Positions 39,301 to 53,676 of a stretch of DNA of 64,000 nt are shown piece after piece. Both the position numbers and the translations under genes were made by a program. Positions within the stretch are counted from its first letter, which is position 1. Each line of letters begins with the position of its first letter. The notes under the pieces were generated by a model that was given only the letters and a program-made list of their open reading frames with translations, was not told the origin of the DNA and ran no database searches. The stretch covers positions 44,899,575 through 44,963,574 of the forward strand of contig CM040423.1 of assembly GCA_022702705.1 (NCBI GenBank), read 5' to 3'. The DNA is from Papilionanthe hookeriana x Papilionanthe teres (lineage: Eukaryota; Streptophyta; Magnoliopsida; Asparagales; Orchidaceae).

Positions 39301-42300
39301 ATCAAGTGCTGTGAAGTACAGGCGGCACACGCAAGTATCCGCGGTGTATCAGTAGTACTAGGTTGAAGTCCGATTTTGGATCCCACAAGGAACGAAATGA
39401 ATTCAATTTAAAAAAGTTATAGTTTACAATTATCCGCCCAAACGTGAAAAGTTTGATTCTTAAGTTCAATTTAAAACCTATTATGAAGAGCATGTCTATC
39501 TATCCAACCTAAGGAAGTTTGTAAGAAATTCAAGTTTCAAGAAGTTTTCCCCTTTAACTGATTTAGTGAAGAATATATTTGAACAATTGATTAAAAATTA
39601 GTGTCAAACATGAGTTAGCCTATCCCTTATCCAATTTCGACTGTCAAGAGTTTAATTCCCTAAATCCCCTGATCAATCCAATTAAATTATCTACCAGAAT
39701 GTGAGCATGAACTCAAAGGCAATGTTCATATTCCAAAGAGTTAATGTAGTTGACTTCTTTCATTCTACCATGTATCCTTCCGGATTGCATGGTCCACGAA
39801 GAATATTAACATTCCCACCGGCCAAGTAAGAAGTAACTTATGCAAATTAGTTAACTCATCACTAATACAACAATTTTCATGCTAATCCAATAGAAAGTTT
39901 CAACTATATTCTACCACCATTCAATTCAAGGGAAAAATGAAGGATCTACTCATCATGAAAACCATCCACTCAAACTTTGAATTAAACATATAAATAATAC
40001 AAAGTTTTCCATAGAAATTCAACAGAAAATCCAAACCAAAGTGTACAATCTCCCTCTTTTACAAGCAAGATGGAAGAAAAGAGACAAGCAGTGAATACTC
40101 CTTTTGATTCTCTCAAATCTCTCCTTTCCTTCTTTTCTTCTAGTCGTAAGAGCTTTGACCTTTTCCTCCGATTCCTCTCTCAAGAATGATAGAGGAGAAA
40201 TAATGAAAAAAAACCTTTAATTTCATGCTCATGCTTTTTATACTTCTCATGAATTCAAATTTTAAACTTCTCAAAACTATCCTAGGCACCACTCACTTAA
40301 CCTGAATTCCCGATCTTTTGGCTTCTAGGCGCTGCTTAGGTAGCGTCTATTTTCTGCCCTGTCGGGATTTTGGACAAATTTCGGCCTGTTCGGGTGCCTA
40401 TTCGCCATTGACTCGGTGCCTAGGCGCCAAACCACAATTTTCACCGATCCAATGTTTTTGAGTTTCGTTTGATCCTCTTTTTGCTGCAACTTGCAAGATA
40501 ACACAAAAACCTTCATCAATTAATAACTTTTTCATATGAAATGAAAACATTTGTAGACATTTTATACAAAATTTAAGAACACGTCATGTCACTTTAAAAA
40601 TATGGGAGAGGATAATTGAACATAGGTTGAGACGTGGTACAAATATTTCTTATAATGAGTATGGATTTATGCTAGGTAAGTTTACCATGGAAGCTATACA
40701 TTTATGGAGAGGTTTGATGTGGAAGTGCGGATAGAGTAAGGAGGATCTACACATGTTTTTTATTCATTTAGAAAAAAATTACGATAAGGTTCCAAGAGAA
40801 GTCATTTGGAGAGATCCGAAGAAGAAAGGTGTTAATGACTTATATTCAAGTCATTAAATATATGTATACTAGAGCTGTTACTTGTGTCTGAATAGAAGGA
40901 TGATTGATCAAGTATTTTCCTATTTCAATTGGATTACATCAGAGCTCGCCTTTAAGCCCATATTCTTTTGCTTTAATTATGGGTACTCTTAATGGACATT
41001 TACAGGAAGATGTATCTTATCTTGGTTTATTTTTTTACTGATGATTTCATTTTTGCGGATAAGATCGGAGAAAGAGTTCAGGAAAAATTTGTATGGAGGT
41101 CTACATTAGAGTCTAAAGGCCTTCATTTGAGTAGATCTAAAACTGAATACGTGGAATATAATTTTTAGCTCTAGTGGCAGAGTTGTAACTATTCATGATC
41201 AAATTACTAAAATGTGTTAACATTTTAAATATCTCAGGTCTATTGTTCAAAGTGATGGTGATATAGATGGGGATGTTATTAGTAGAATTCAACTTGGTTG
41301 ATTGATATGGTGGAATGCATCGGGCCTATTGTGTGATGGAAAAGTATCGCTTATACTTAAATGAAAATTTTATAAGATGGTGCTGAGACCTGCAATGCTT
41401 TATGGCGTAGAATGTTGGCCTTTACAAGAGAATGATAAAACAAAGTTAAGTGTAACTGAGAATGCTTAGGTGGATGAATGGCGTGATACAGGGTTTGTAT
41501 AGCTTCTGTGGCATGCAATATTAGAGAGAGTCATCTTAGTTGGTTTGATTGCATTAAATGTCAACCATCTAATGATTCAGTTAGGAGATGTTTTAGATTT
41601 GACTTATATGAACACAGAGTTAGTCCTGTAAAGGCTTGGACAAATTGTAGAAAAAATGATCTTAATCTATTAGAATTAAATAAATATATGCCACTCAATA
41701 GGACACAATGGAGAAAAAGGATTCTTGTAGCCGGCCCCACTTAATGGGATAAATGTATGTTGTTGCTGTTGTTGCTCTACTGTGTCAAAATAATATTCAT
41801 GGAGTATACTAACTTGAGCTATTCTTGGTTATGTTATTGCACTTGTATCGGGCTTTCAAGGAGATTACATTACTTTTTCTTTTGGGACAAGAATCACATG
41901 TGTGATGATCCTTATATAATGATTATATCATGCCTAAAAATTCAAAGATCTAAATAAAGCTATAGATATTATTTTTGATGAGTTGTAACTTAGGTAATTT
42001 CCTCACTTATGGCTTTTAATGAAACCTATAGAGATGATAAAGTAGTCTAAAAGCGAATCATCTGAGGTTGCGAGATTTGCAAACAAAGAATAATTTTTAA
42101 ATATGGAGAATATTATTTTTCACAATATTTATGTTGGCTTTGCAGTTTATATTGATATTAACCAAATGGTTACTATTATTATTATTATTATTATTATTAT
42201 TTTGATATCAACGCATGGTGTCTTAGTGTGACGCGGGGCTTTCCATGACCACGCGGGAACTGGGCTCTCCCGCAGTGAGATCGCGAGAGCCGAAACTCTC

Positions 42301-45300
42301 GCTAGTTAACTGACTGGCCCAATTGAGGCTGGTCCAGGGGAAGCCCAACCGAATGACCCGTGTGAGAATCCTGAAGGGATGAGCTGCCTCCTGTGCCACG
42401 TTCCGTGCCTTTTCTGAATCCCGCTCGATTGAGTAGCCATTTAGGAAGGGCGTCATGTCTGCCAATCCCTTTCCTCTCCTTTCTTTTATATGATTTCCTT
42501 ATGGGAGCTTTTCTTTTATGTTTTTTTCTCTCTGAGTCTTTAAATTGCTGTTTTCTTGATGTAGGGTTTAGTTTTTTGCTGTGTTGATTTCAAATTCCTG
42601 TGTAGAGTCATTTTTCCCCTTTGTGGGTTGTATTTGAGGAGATGGCGGTGCTTCAGCTGTATCCTACACCGAGGTGGTGATTTTATCTCTCCTTTTGTTT
42701 TCCTTGCTCCACTCCCCTTAGCCGCCAGCTTCCCGCTGCACTGTCGACCCATTTTCTGCTGCAGCAACATGCTGTCCAGCTCTTTTAGGCCCCTTCCGAC
42801 AGTTCGCTGGCTCACCTATAGCAGCTACCTCGCTATCCCGACCTTCCCAACTGTTGTCCCATTATCCCACCTTCCAACCTTCTTCCCAGCCGCCCGACAA
42901 ACCTTCAACCCACCTTAACCCGCTACCTCCCTCCTCCGATTTATCTTCCAACCCTTGTCAGCCCTCTCCCGAATTCACCCTTGCTAGCCCAAGCCTCCGG
43001 ATCCACCGGGCCAACTTTCATCGTCCTTGGGATACACTTTCGAGGTGTTTGATTGTGTTGTCCTATGTTTTGGTGATGTTTTTTATTGTTTGTCTTGTAA
43101 CACCTTTTCTTATTAATAAAAGTTCCTGTTGTGGTTTAGATCTTTTCTTCCGATATCATTTGGTATCAAAGCTTAGCCCAACTTTAGTTCTATCTAGGTT
43201 TCCCAAGCGTACGCCTTATCCCCCAACCAGAAAATTTTCTTTTCTGCCCTGAACCACCCATTCCAAAAGCAAACCCTAAATTCTCTTTGCTAATTTTCAA
43301 AATCAGCAATCTCAAATCAAATTTTATACACTTTCAATTAGTCTCATGCACGATCTTTCACCTCCCAACCCTAAACCTTAGTCATGCCACTAATGAGATT
43401 CATGCCCTAGCCTACCCAGGAGGAGATATGGCAGGAGATCCGCCTACTACGACGGTGGATTACGAACATTGATGATGAAATCCAATGAGAGGTTACCCTC
43501 GACCGTGATCCGAATGGTCGAAGGGGGAATGAGAAGATATGAAGGTGAAGCGGAAAACACAATGCCAGTTCCTACCAACTTAATATCGTCAAAAGTTACA
43601 GATCCTAGCATCAAAATGGAGAGGCCGCATCATCAAGCGACCCCCCTGTACACTATCCAATGATATCAATCCGTAAATCTATCACAACCAGAAAATGTGG
43701 CAAGTGCCACAGATTGGACATGTTGAAGCAGATTGCACAACCTGGGTAGCGATCTATTTAGTATGGATATCGTAAGCATTGAAGATGGCGAGGACATAAA
43801 CAAGGAGGACCAGCTTTTAATTAAAGAGATGAAAGATAATCAAGTTAAAAATGAAGATTCTCGAAAGGATTCTCCATTTGCAGCTAGCGAAGAAGCGATG
43901 CCACCAAATCCAGTTGACTATGAGATAGAGATTCCAACAGAGGTAACAATCTCTGATCTAGAAGGTAGTGACTCTGAGGTAATGGCAAGCCCAGTAGAGC
44001 ATGAGATTATGGTGCCTCGAGCTAGCATCCTGCAGACAGTGAGGAACATCAACATGAATGATCTTGGATGTCTACAAGGATTATGAGTTCGATGAGCCGA
44101 CATCCAATACAGGTCCACCACAGATAAACGAGATGCAAATTTTTCAGATGTATAGACCCCTCTTGAGTTGTTCCGACGGAGGGAGTCCAATATGACTGAA
44201 ATGAGGTCATTGTGTGCCACGTTGAGAATATTACATATTTACATGGAAGATTTTTAGATGTCTAGACTGGAGAGATGAATCCCAACTTTATAGTGGGCCC
44301 GAGGAGCTTGATGTAGATGAAAATTCTACAATGGGTATCTGTGGGGAGGAGATCTCTCCTAAGGGTGTGCCATTCAAAGTGGCGCGGCTTGCCACAGGTT
44401 TTATTGTAGAATTGAGGTCTCACATACTTATTATTCAACCACTGCATGCTAGACACGAGAAGTGGTAGGAGAAGAATTCAAATGTAAGGGCTCAGGAGTT
44501 GCATTGCGGGAACCCACCTCTGTATGTAGCTCCCGCTCAGGATGTGCTAAAAGAGAATGACTACCTGTTCTACCGAATGTGTTGTGGAATGACTACACTG
44601 ACATGATCGACTTACCATAGGACTTAATGCCGTACCATGAGAACCCAAAGCTTTGACGAATGAGGTCGAAGCTCCTCTAACTCAGGAGCCTTACGAGGTG
44701 CTTGTCGTGACTGCGCAGGATCGCGGGAGCAACAACTCCCGCTATTGAACCGATCGACCCAATTGGGGCCGGCCAAAAGGAATCCTTGGCCGAGCGGCCT
44801 TCTGTGCCCCATCCCATGCCTTTTTTTCATCCCGCTTGATGGAGAGGTCGTTTAGGAAGTGTGGCATTAGCTCTAATCCCTTTTCCTCCTTCCTTTTCTG
44901 TTTTTCCCTTGTGAGAGGCTTTAAATCGCATTTTTTATGGTTTTAGGTTTAGTTTTTTGCTATTTGCTTATTTCTGATTCCGGTGTGGAGTCTTTTTTCC
45001 CCTTTGTGGGTTGGTATCCGAGGAGGTGGTGCTGCTTTGTTTTTATCCTACTTCAGGGTGGTGATTGTATCTCCTTTTTTATCTTCCATATTCCTTCTCC
45101 TCCACTTCACTTGGCCGTCAGCCACCCCCAACAGCTTCCCCCTGCACTGCCGACCCCCTTTTGGCTGCAACAACTTACTGTCCAGCCCCTCAGGCCCCTT
45201 CCAATGGCCTGTCGGCTCCCCTACAGAAGCTACCTTGTTGTCCTAGCCTTCCCAGCTTGCTACCCCTTCTTCCAACCTACCTCCCAGCTGCCCAACAAAC

Positions 45301-48300
45301 CTTCCTGCCACCTTAACCTGCTGCCACCCTTCCCCAGTCCACCTTCGAACCCCTGTCGCCTTCTACCGCATTCACCCTTGCTGGCCCAAGCCTCCGTATC
45401 CACTAGGCCAATCTCCACTGCACTTGGGATACACGTTCGAGGTGTTTGATGGTGTCGTCGTATGCTTTGGTGTTGTTATGTTCAGTTTGTGTGTTGTAAC
45501 CTTATTTCCGTGTTAATAAAAGTTGTTTTTGTGGTTTGGGTTTTTCTTTTGGTATCTTATTGGCAATGCTTTGCCAAAATAATTAAGCCTATCTCATTAT
45601 TCTTTTAGTAAATTTATTTTATTCTTTCAAAGCAAGCTATAAAAATTGTTCAAACAAAATTTTCAAAATGTTATTCCACACTAAAAACTTCCCAACATTA
45701 AGCCCCTCATTTAGTGGAGAAATATAATTTAAAACGTTATGATAATCATATTTCGGTTAACTTACATTTAACCTGCCCCTCTTAATATAAATTGCATCAT
45801 TTAATTTTTTTAATTGATCATATTATTTGTCTTTTTTTTGTTGCCATGAAGTTACAACCATAAGCTCTGAAACAGTTTTATGTAGGCTTTTAAAGTTTTT
45901 AAATGCAATTATGATGTAAGTGATCACGCAGGATAACTTGGGATTTACAGGTTACATGGCTTCTAAATATATGAATAACCTTCAGAAAATATACAAATTA
46001 AACCCCAGAATGTAATGCAAAAATTGAATAATTTCTAATAAATTAATAAGAAATTACAACCACACAAAATTAACGAGAGATTACAAATTTTTCAGCGCAA
46101 TTGGAATCTGAGTTCTATGCAATTTGAATATTAATAAGAACACTATAAAGCCTAAAAAATATATATATTTAGAACATATAATTTCATCAAACAAAAAATT
46201 CCGTGCCTCATGCTTGCACAAGGAGATGACTTTCCACAGGATAAATTTGTCACTTAAAATGCAGTTGGAGTAAAAATCCGACATGCACATGAGATTGAAA
46301 TTGGAGTAAGAAATTTTATTGAATTCATGACTTTCCCATCACATGCTTTTAGCTATTTATTTATGGACTTCTCATACCCTAGGTAGTAGATAAGATTGGC
46401 AACAAATTAGCCCAATTCAGATTAAATCTATCTCAGCCCATTTCTCATGGCAACAAAAATTTTGGAACATCTACCAAGTAGAGCTCCGTTAAAACAAGAG
46501 GCCCAGTGGTACTCTCATGTAGAGGTGTAGAGCGATAGTAAATCATGATAAACAAGCCACAACTAGTGGCTGCAACATTTGGGCGATGATTTGAGTGTTT
46601 CCTTAATTTATTATAATAATGACTTTAGGCGATGAAATATCTAGCTGTTGACCTTAGTGCAGGCTTTATTTATAGCCAGGAAGATTTCAAGGTTATGATT
46701 TGTTATTGAAAGCTTCCATATTGTACTTGGAGTCTATGAAGGATGGGCATGATATGGGCACATGAATGAGGGTGTTTATTATGATTAAAGCACCTGGAAA
46801 TATGGGCACATGAATCCATGTAGTTTTATCTCTAAAAATAAATCCATCCAAAGATAAACAAAAGCATGGTCGTGCAAATGTACATGCACATAAATTAGTT
46901 ACATGTATTCTTTTATTAAAGAAGTATCAAATAGAGACGATATAATTAATAGTCCTATAGGATATACATAATATACTGTCATCTCTCTCATTGTTTTATT
47001 TGTAATGAATATTTATGACTCAATTTTGATAGTTTCTGATAGACTTTATTTTTTGACATAATTGATCAATCATCACGCTAAATTTTGTTTGGTTGCTTTG
47101 AATTGCTAAATCATTTAACATTATGTGTTTATTTGAGTTGCTATTTTAATTACAAAATTGTTTAAATGTATTTTACTTTTGGAAAATGCTTAACGATTAT
47201 TTAGCTAATAAAGGTTGCCCTGCATTTTGTCATTTTTTGTTACGTAAAGGTAAATGCTTTATTCTTCCCTGTGGTGTCTTCTCTCTTCAATTAATGCTTT
47301 CTTTTATATTCTTTTGAATATACTTTTTAGAAAATAATGTGACCTTAAGGAAATTATAGGTAATTGCTTTTGCCTCGATGCCCATCTTTCCTGGGAGAAG
47401 CAGTGAGAATAGGTCTTTCCCTTTGGCTTTTGATGGTGAATCAAACTTTAAACACAGAAATATTAATGCGTATGCTCCTATAACTCTTTATCTTCTTTTA
47501 CTGTTTATTAAAGAGTTCTATCAAGTTATTTGTTTACTAGGCTTCTTATTTAACACTCTTTCAGTGCCCATTGGCAAGTGTAATTTTTTCCATTCTATTG
47601 CCACGCTTTGGCTATTGCCTTTATATGCATCTCCAAAAGTTTCCCTGGCTACTTACATTGAAGAAGATTGTTTTTTGAATTTAATATTTTCAATCCTAAA
47701 AAATTTAAAGATATTTTTAACCTTTTGTTGCAGGATTTCTGGTGATGCAGATTCTGATGATTCTAGCTTGTCGGTTGAGTCTGCATTCGAGTTGGAACTA
47801 TCACAATCTTCAGAAGGTTCTTCACATGAATGTAATGATGAAAGCATAGATGACAATTTCTATGCTTTGCCTGATAATGTATGCAAGCCAGCAAAATCTA
47901 TGTTTTCAAACTTACCGGCAGATCATGCTAAAAACAGCATTTTACGAACTTATGCTAAGATCGATTGGCCGTCTTTGCATCCCTCTTCTTTCCTTGCTTC
48001 TACTGAAGTCTCAGATAATATCAGTTGTTCACAGCTTCAACATGAAAAGAGGAAAACAAATCAGATTTCTGCTTCTCCCAACTCTGATGCTATTGCAGAT
48101 CTTAGAATATTTGAGAACAGAACTGAGGTATGCCAGTCTGGTGGGTGCTGGCCCCTAGGTGGGCTCCCGAGCAATCCATTCTGTTCCTATATGAAGGGCA
48201 CCAGTCCAAAGCAGCTCCATTTGACTGAATACTGCTTTGAAAATGTTGATGGGGGTACAGATAAGTGTAATTTTGATGAAACATTTTTATCCAAAGCATC

Positions 48301-51300
48301 TGGCCGTTTCATGCTCAGCTCTGATGGATTAAAAGAAATGGAAACTTCAACTGGGACATTTGGATCTCTATCTTCTTACTCTTCAAGTTTTAGTTGGCCC
48401 TACGCTTTTAACATGAACCCTATGTTAACCAAAACTCTTTGGCTTCCTACAGCAGGAAACTCAAAAGATACCAGTTTAATCAACAAGCACTCATCGTATT
48501 TACCAAATTTTGACTTTTCTTCAGTTACAGACCCTTTTAAGCTTCATTCAGAAAGATTGTCTTTACGTTCTGGTGATAGGTCTAAGGCTGAAGCTTCTCT
48601 GTCTGTGCAACTGGGTGGTTCTTCTAGAGGAGCTGAGTACTCCGGCAGTGCTATCAAAGCAACAGTAGAAAATCAACCAATCTCAGCTTTTTTATGTTCA
48701 GCAGGAGAAACAAAGTTACAAAGAGGTGTCCAACTACCTCATGCTTCTGGTGGAGCAGATTGGGCAAAAACATTAAAATACCCAATTAAAAATGCCACCT
48801 ATATTGATGGTGATATTCCTTCAGAACAAAAGTTTTTGATACCGTTGGATATAATAATTGATAGATGTATTCTACAAGAAATATTACTTCAGTATCCTTG
48901 AAGTTAGATTTTAATTTCAAAGGGCTTTTCTGTGCATTTTATTTTGTGCTTGTTGATGGCTGTTGTTTTGCTAAACCTGAATTTCATGATATATGCACCA
49001 TTCATTTTCTTCTAGCCAGTTAATATATCTATGGTTGAGATGAGTGGAATGAATGCAAGGAATATCATAACAGAAACTTTATACCCAATAGTCACCAAAA
49101 TTGGGCTGAACTGGACCAATCCATTGGATGCTTCAGACAGTGGTCTATGGCTAGGGTGTAAAACACTTTTAGGGTAACTTCTTTAGCAGATCTGAGGACT
49201 AGTTCATACTCATGGAAGCTCGAGTTCCATGAAGATTTGAATTGCAGGCTTGTTACTGGCTGTGTGGGAGGGAAAACTTTATAAAATACAACTCAATAAG
49301 TTATTCACTTTAATACGTGTTTCTGTTTACTCAATGCCATCTTCATTCCTCTCCTTAAGCTTTGATTCCCCTTTACAACATTCATTACTTGAAGATATAA
49401 GTATGTGAGCTTCTTTACTATTAAGTTTCTTGAGGAAGGCTTTAACCTTCGAGAACACTTGTTGGCACTGCGGCGCTATCATTTTATGGAAATATCTGAC
49501 TGGGCGGATTTGTTTGTGATGTCACTAGGTTGTCAGGTAACTCATTAATCTCTTGAATAAACTACCTTCACCTTTGGACAATTCTTTATATTGACCGATT
49601 CACATTTTGGGTTCTAAATTTGATCGAGTTTCATCTTTCTGCAAGAAATGGCCGGCCCTTGAGCATGAACAGGAAGCATCGAAGATACAGGGACTTCTAG
49701 ATTTGGCTTTGCAGAGGTCTTCATGTGAGAGCGATCTTTATAAAGAAAGATTGTTCGTTTACATTAAAGGACAGAGTGTATATCAGCCAGCTCTTACAAA
49801 TGGTATGTGCTGCACATGCGAAAACGTTATGTATGTAAATTCTTGTTGTAGCTATTCACTCCAGTTTGTTATTTTGTCTTTCAATTGGCAGGAATTCACG
49901 CTTTTGATTTTGTGGTGTTGGGTTACCGAGTGGACTGGCCTGTAAATATTGTTTTAACTCCAGATGCTTTACAAATATATGCTGATGTCTTCAGTTATCT
50001 TATACAAATCAGGCTCGCTGTTTCTTCGTTAATTGATGTATGGCATTATCTAAAGGTATTTATAAACCATTTTTACTTGCAACAAATGGTAGAGAATGCA
50101 TTAGTAAGGGTGTAACCCATTTCATAAAGCCCTTGTTAATTTAGTTTTGAAGATGGGCTAATTTACTTTTACTCTTGCATTACATAGAGGCTATTTTTGT
50201 GGTTCAAAACTATGACCTCCAAGTTATAACAACTTAATCTTTACCTGAGGCCCTAACCTCTTAACATTTACTAGTGAGATGAATAGATGTGTGGAGATCT
50301 TGAACAATCTTTTAGAAATCCCTTTAGTGTCTTTCATCAATTAGTTTTAAGTCTAGAAATCACATGAATTGCAGTCCACTAGTAATCGAGTCCAATCGCC
50401 CCACTAATTCCAAGAAGGGTGGTCCATGCATGTTCAAATCAAGGAGATATTGTTTCTATAGATTATGATCACTTATTTCCACGTGAAGGTGAATAAAACC
50501 ATATATTTTTTTCCCAGGATTTGTTTTCAGACACTTTTTGTTTATTAAATATCTTTTTCGGTATTTCCTGAAGAAGTAGATAGGGTCCTTTTTTTCCCTT
50601 TATTTGTTTCTATTTTAGAGCTACTAATTAGGTTATCCATCTGAAAATTTGTACATTTTTTCATCAAAAAAATGAGAATAGAATTACTTTTCTTCTCTGC
50701 ATTATAATATATTTTAACCATGCTTATGGTTTAATTGCTGATTTTTAAGAAAAACGCGTTACTGTTATCCTGGCTATTATTGGTAAGCTGTGTTTCGTTT
50801 TGACTCTATCATTTGCTTGTAGAGGTTCATGCTTGAAAAATGGACCTCTAAGTTCGCCTTATAGACAATGTGGCCCCTTTATAATAAAAGAATTTAATCA
50901 TTTTATGCAAATGCCATATCAAATAATTGAGGCTACATATATAGGAATCCGGTCCTTCCTATTTACATTCTTCTTAAATATATCTTGTCTAAACATGGAA
51001 ATGAAAGAATTCTGAAAATTTTTGTCTGTTATTTAGTGAGTTAACACAATTCAGTGGCTAAATACATTTCTAATTATAGCAATATAATAATTTAAAAAGT
51101 AATACATGTATATCAAATTATCATGAAAAGTAAAGTGCAGTATCATATAACTCAAATTTGTTGTTGTAATTTTTATAATTTATTTTATTTTAGTATGTAG
51201 TACATCCATGATAGAAATCATCATATATGTGCATTATAGTAACATGCTCTTCCTAGCAGTTTGTAAAAGCAGGTAGTCAGCTAATTTTTTATTGTTTTAT

Positions 51301-53530
51301 TTTTTTATGTGCATGGGTACATTACGCAAGTTTTTTTACTTAATTAAATAATATTCTAAATAATGATTATATATATATATATATATACTCATATCATCAA
51401 TATGTCGTCGTCTTTGCTTTGCCAGGGTTTCCCCTCATGGAGAACCCTAGCGCCGCTACGTTTCTCTCGCGTTGTACTCTGATTTCCTCCTTTTCGTCTT
51501 CGTCGTCTGGTTTGTCTCGTCATAAACTTGCGTTGTCAGCTTCGTGCGTAACGTCGTCTGTTTCATCTGGAGCTTGCGTCGTCTTCTGCGGTGCTTCGCT
51601 GCAGGCTGAATGGTGTCTTCGATCTCGACGACACGCGTCGTCTGCCTCGTGGGTAGCGTTGTCTTTTGTTTCATATGGAGCTCGCGTCGTCTTCTGCAGT
51701 GCTTCGCTGCAGGATGAACGGCTTCAGTCTTCCCTCTTTGATCTCGACTGCAGGCTGACCCAGCTCGACAGCTGCTGCCCGTCTGCTGCACTGCTTTATA
51801 GCTCCTCTCTGTTTCCATACGCATAAAGCGTCCCATAGTGTTTCTTCCTTTTCTTCTCTTTACCGACGATCCATAACTCCACCGGGATGGAGCATAATTA
51901 TGCAGCTGCTGTGACTGCGGGTTTGGAGCCTGATCTTGCTCTCGGTAAGTCCTGCATTTTCCCACAATCTTTTCACGAGGCTCATGAAGTTGGTGGTTGT
52001 GACTACATTTTCATCAAAAAGCTTGGCAAAAAAAAAGGGAACCCGCACTTTTTCTCTTTGAGGCTGAAATCTGTATTGTTGCGTCTTCGTATCGTTTTGC
52101 TCTAGTGGGAAATTTTTTTGTAGTCACCAAAAACTTGAGATCATTCAGAAAGATTTTGATGCTATGAAGCTATCGGGTATTTGAAAAATTGGCTTACTTG
52201 ACGACCGACATATACTCATTCAGTTATCTAACGATGCGGATTACATTCATATTTTTCTCGAAGGGTAATCAATATTGATAACCGTTTTATGAAAATTCTG
52301 AAATAGACTGTCAATTTTTATTCTAAAACGGAGTCCCCTATCATTCTTGTTTGGATAAAGTTCCCGGGTTTAAAACTACAACACTTCGACTATGAAATTC
52401 TCTACTCCTTGGAAATTGCTTACGGTAAGACTCTCAAGGTTGATAGTCCCATGCTTGCTGTCACCAGACCCTCTGTGACTTGTGTGAGTTAGTTAAGAGA
52501 GATATCACCCAACATGCTCAGGGTGAGGTATGGATTGGATCCAATCACAATGGGTATTCGCAAAAGGTTGAAATAGATTCACACCTTCTTTTTGCTCTCA
52601 TTGTAGTATGTTTGGCCACAGCTCTACTACTTGTTATTGCTTGTTTTCTCACTTAAGGTCGGATATTGCTAAATTTCGATAACTTGATCAGAAATTTATT
52701 CATACTGAATTGGGGTTGGACGTCTTGTCACCTATCATCACTGCTGAGGAGGTGCAACCCGATCCTCTTTCAACGTCACACATATCTATGCTCATTTGCC
52801 TGACGCTTCTTCTGATGTGAACATTTCTGATGATCCTCCTATTCAAACCTTGGTTGTCTCTGATGAAGAACTCTATACACAAGCTGTTGCCCTAAATCTA
52901 TCAATAATGTTACAGGTGGCAATATTTCTACTGCTTCTTTACCGCCTCAAGTCAAAGCAAGAGTTTAATGTTACTCAGACACATGGGGTTCATAATTTGC
53001 AACAACCTACACCTGTTCGGTCACCTTTGGACCAATCCATTGATCATATAAGTCAATCCTCGGATAAGGAATGACAAGTTTACACATCCAGGAGGAAGAA
53101 GAATATTGGAGACCTACTTGAGCTCAGGAATTTGATGGATGATACTTTGATTATTTCGAGTAATGGTACTCAACTCACCAATTTATTAACCGGCTCCCGT
53201 TCGAGAACTTGAGGCAGAGGCAGGACTAAGTTCATTAAGTTCATAAAACTCTTTTTTTATTTCCTACATTATAAAGTAGAGGTAAGGAGAAGGGGGGCAA
53301 AACTCATTAAAAAAAAAGAAATTGGATTGGAACCAACACATTATTTTTTTTCATTGGGACGTCGCGTGTTGGTGGTTTTGGTTTTTTGATCTTATACGTA
53401 TCTTTTCTTTTTTTGGGATTTTATTGTGTGTTGTATTGTGTAGGTTGGGCTTCTTTTAGGCCCACTCATACAACATATCTATATGTTTTCCTCTTTAATG
53501 TATTAGCCCTTGGGTTTTTTCCAAAAAAAA

Positions 53531-53606
<76 letters not shown>

Positions 53607-53622
53607 TATATATATATATATA

Positions 53623-53676
<54 letters not shown>

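Larger units (their letters stand above)
26391..40586 (-). mobile_element. Ty3/gypsy LTR retrotransposon, split by a copia element
   Basis: Bounded by TG...CA ends and by 5-bp duplications (TGTCA), so the boundaries are exact. The left LTR is 26391-27049 and the right LTR 39293-40586. On the minus strand the order from the right is 5' LTR, primer site, gag, protease, RT, RNase H, integrase, 3' noncoding region, 3' LTR. The gypsy sequence totals about 9.7 kb once the 4.5-kb copia insert is removed. A TGGGTTGCCTCCCAGGAAG motif at 33718-33736 is a known landmark between integrase and 3' LTR in Athila/Tat-like elements. All reading frames are broken. Confidence 0.85.
42222..45559 (+). mobile_element. 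Gag-only (TR-GAG-like) LTR element 1
   Basis: Direct repeats of about 0.86-0.94 kb (42222-43158 and 44703-45559) share CCCGCTTGATGGAGAGGTCG-type blocks and a pyrimidine-rich 3' half. A primer site follows the left repeat. The 1.5-kb interior holds gag-like sequence with one zinc knuckle but no protease, RT or integrase. Known: terminal-repeat elements with only gag (TR-GAG) occur widely in plants and must be moved by another element's enzymes. The start of the left repeat is uncertain by some 20 bp. Confidence 0.7.
19421..47359 (+). other. GCP6 intron 4, 27.9 kb
   Basis: Bounded by GTAAGA at 19421 and TTATAG at 47354-47359, both phase 0. It carries, left to right, a 131-bp tandem duplication, a gypsy gag-protease relic, an RTE LINE split by a gypsy element that is itself split by a copia element, a microsatellite, and a gag-only LTR element. 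Stretches 19421-20503, 41777-42170 and 45560-47359 show nothing recognisable beyond AT-rich intron sequence. Confidence 0.85.

Noticed and set aside
47378..48901. Single 507-residue open frame with a hydrophobic N-terminal third
   Set aside because: It reads through GCP6 intron 5 (47470-47733). The hydrophobic stretch is intron sequence and the true gene is exons 5 and 6. The stop at 48899 is also intronic.
51456..51965. 169-codon arginine-rich minus-strand frame
   Set aside because: Antisense to the GC-rich duplicated 5' leader of the LINE.
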